5,565 nucleotides of DNA from Actinobacteria bacterium UBA4719 (lineage in GTDB: Bacteria; Actinomycetota; Actinomycetes; Actinomycetales; Dermatophilaceae), in contig DHJN01000023.1 in NCBI GenBank assembly GCA_002404345.1, forward strand, positions 19,385-24,949, given 5' to 3'. Shown one piece after another: positions 5,027-5,565 of the stretch (the stretch's first letter is position 1; each line of letters starts with the position of its first letter). The position numbers and the translations under genes were made by a program. The notes under the pieces are model-generated. The model made no database searches. It worked only from the letters and a program-made list of their open reading frames with translations, and was not told the origin of the DNA.

Positions 5027-5565
5027 GTGGGCTCTACCTCTGAACAGAAGACCGCCGGACGCAAGCTCGTCATCGTCGAGTCGCCGGCCAAGGCCAAGAA
5101 GATCGGCGAGTACCTCGGCAAGGGCTACGACGTCGACGCCAGCGTTGGGCACATCAGGGACCTGCCCAACCCCAGTGAGCTGCCGGCGGACATGAAGAAG
5201 GGTCCCTACGGCCGGTTCGCTGTCGACGTAGACAACGGGTTCGACGCCTATTACGTGGTCGACCCGGACAAGCGCAAGAAGGTGGCCGAGCTCAAGCGCC
5301 TGCTCAAGGACGCCGACGAGCTCCTGCTGGCCACTGATGAGGACCGCGAGGGCGAGGCCATCGCGTGGCACCTGCTCGAGGTGCTCAAGCCCAAGGTGCC
5401 GGTGCGTCGCATGGTGTTCCACGAGATCACCAAGGAGGCGATCATCCGCGCCGCCAACGAGACCCGCGAGCTCGACACCCGTCTGGTGGACGCTCAGGAG
5501 ACGCGCCGCATCCTTGACCGCCTCTACGGATACGAGGTCTCGCCGGTGCTGTGGCGCAAGGTGCG
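5027..5565 (+). CDS. topA: DNA topoisomerase I (type IA), N-terminal part (runs off right edge)
   Basis: The first 179 codons of topoisomerase I, which relaxes negative supercoils by cutting and rejoining one DNA strand. The Toprim domain is visible: [14 protein letters not shown] (13-26) with catalytic Glu18, VGHIRDLP (40-47), and the metal-binding [13 protein letters not shown] (102-114) with Asp104, Asp106 and Glu108. FHEITKEAI (131-139) and the segment [22 protein letters not shown] (155-176) open the next domain. The catalytic tyrosine region and the C-terminal repeats lie beyond the window. The GTG start has a GAGGA site 6 bases upstream. The gene is divergent from the dioxygenase gene across 181 bases. 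No internal break is seen. Its presence near hppA and the BldG-type gene matches the Streptomyces order. Confidence 0.97.
   Translation, partial: MGSTSEQKTAGRKLVIVESPAKAKKIGEYLGKGYDVDASVGHIRDLPNPSELPADMKKGPYGRFAVDVDNGFDAYYVVDPDKRKKVAELKRLLKDADELLLATDEDREGEAIAWHLLEVLKPKVPVRRMVFHEITKEAIIRAANETRELDTRLVDAQETRRILDRLYGYEVSPVLWRKV

Noticed and set aside
4877..5422. A 181-codon minus-strand frame opposite topA
   Set aside because: It runs antisense to the clear Toprim coding sequence, and its composition (leader of Leu, Val, Gly, Asp runs) follows from the topA codons; no domain recognised.

Overview
The window is high-GC DNA with strong G/C preference at third codon positions, GTG starts next to ATG starts, and GGAGG/GAGGAG-type ribosome sites. 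It looks like an actinobacterial chromosome. The gene set and order (DEAD/DEAH helicase, divergent BldG-type STAS protein, membrane H+-pyrophosphatase, then topA) match the neighbourhood known from Streptomyces (helicase SCO3550, bldG SCO3549, H+-PPase SCO3547, topA SCO3543). Genus cannot be fixed from the sequence; the changes from the Streptomyces order suggest another actinobacterial family, which is inference.

Layout: (1) 1-861, minus strand, the N-terminal 287 codons of a large SF2 DEAD/DEAH-box helicase that runs off the left edge. (2) 862-952, a short divergent control region. (3) 953-1303, plus strand, a 116-residue anti-sigma factor antagonist of the BldG type. (4) 1304-1521, a gap with a small hairpin, a TACAAT -10-like box and a perfect 28-bp palindrome. 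(5) 1522-3909, plus strand, a full-length K+-independent proton-pumping pyrophosphatase (795 residues). (6) 3967-4013, a strong terminator hairpin between converging genes. (7) 4033-4845, minus strand, a LigB-fold dioxygenase of the 4,5-DOPA extradiol/YgiD type. (8) 4846-5026, a divergent control region with a clear promoter and operator-like palindrome. (9) 5027 to the right edge, plus strand, the N-terminal 179 codons of DNA topoisomerase I.

The genes are mostly separate transcription units: two divergent pairs (helicase/STAS and dioxygenase/topA) and one convergent pair (hppA/dioxygenase). There is no large operon and no sign of a mobile element, CRISPR array or tRNA/rRNA gene. I see no wholly new system. 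The points most worth a look are an Asp-to-Ala change beside the phosphorylatable serine of the STAS protein, the absence of the anti-sigma factor gene next to it, the 28-bp palindrome at the probable 5' end of the hppA message, and an apparently leaderless dioxygenase promoter whose -35 box lies inside a palindrome.
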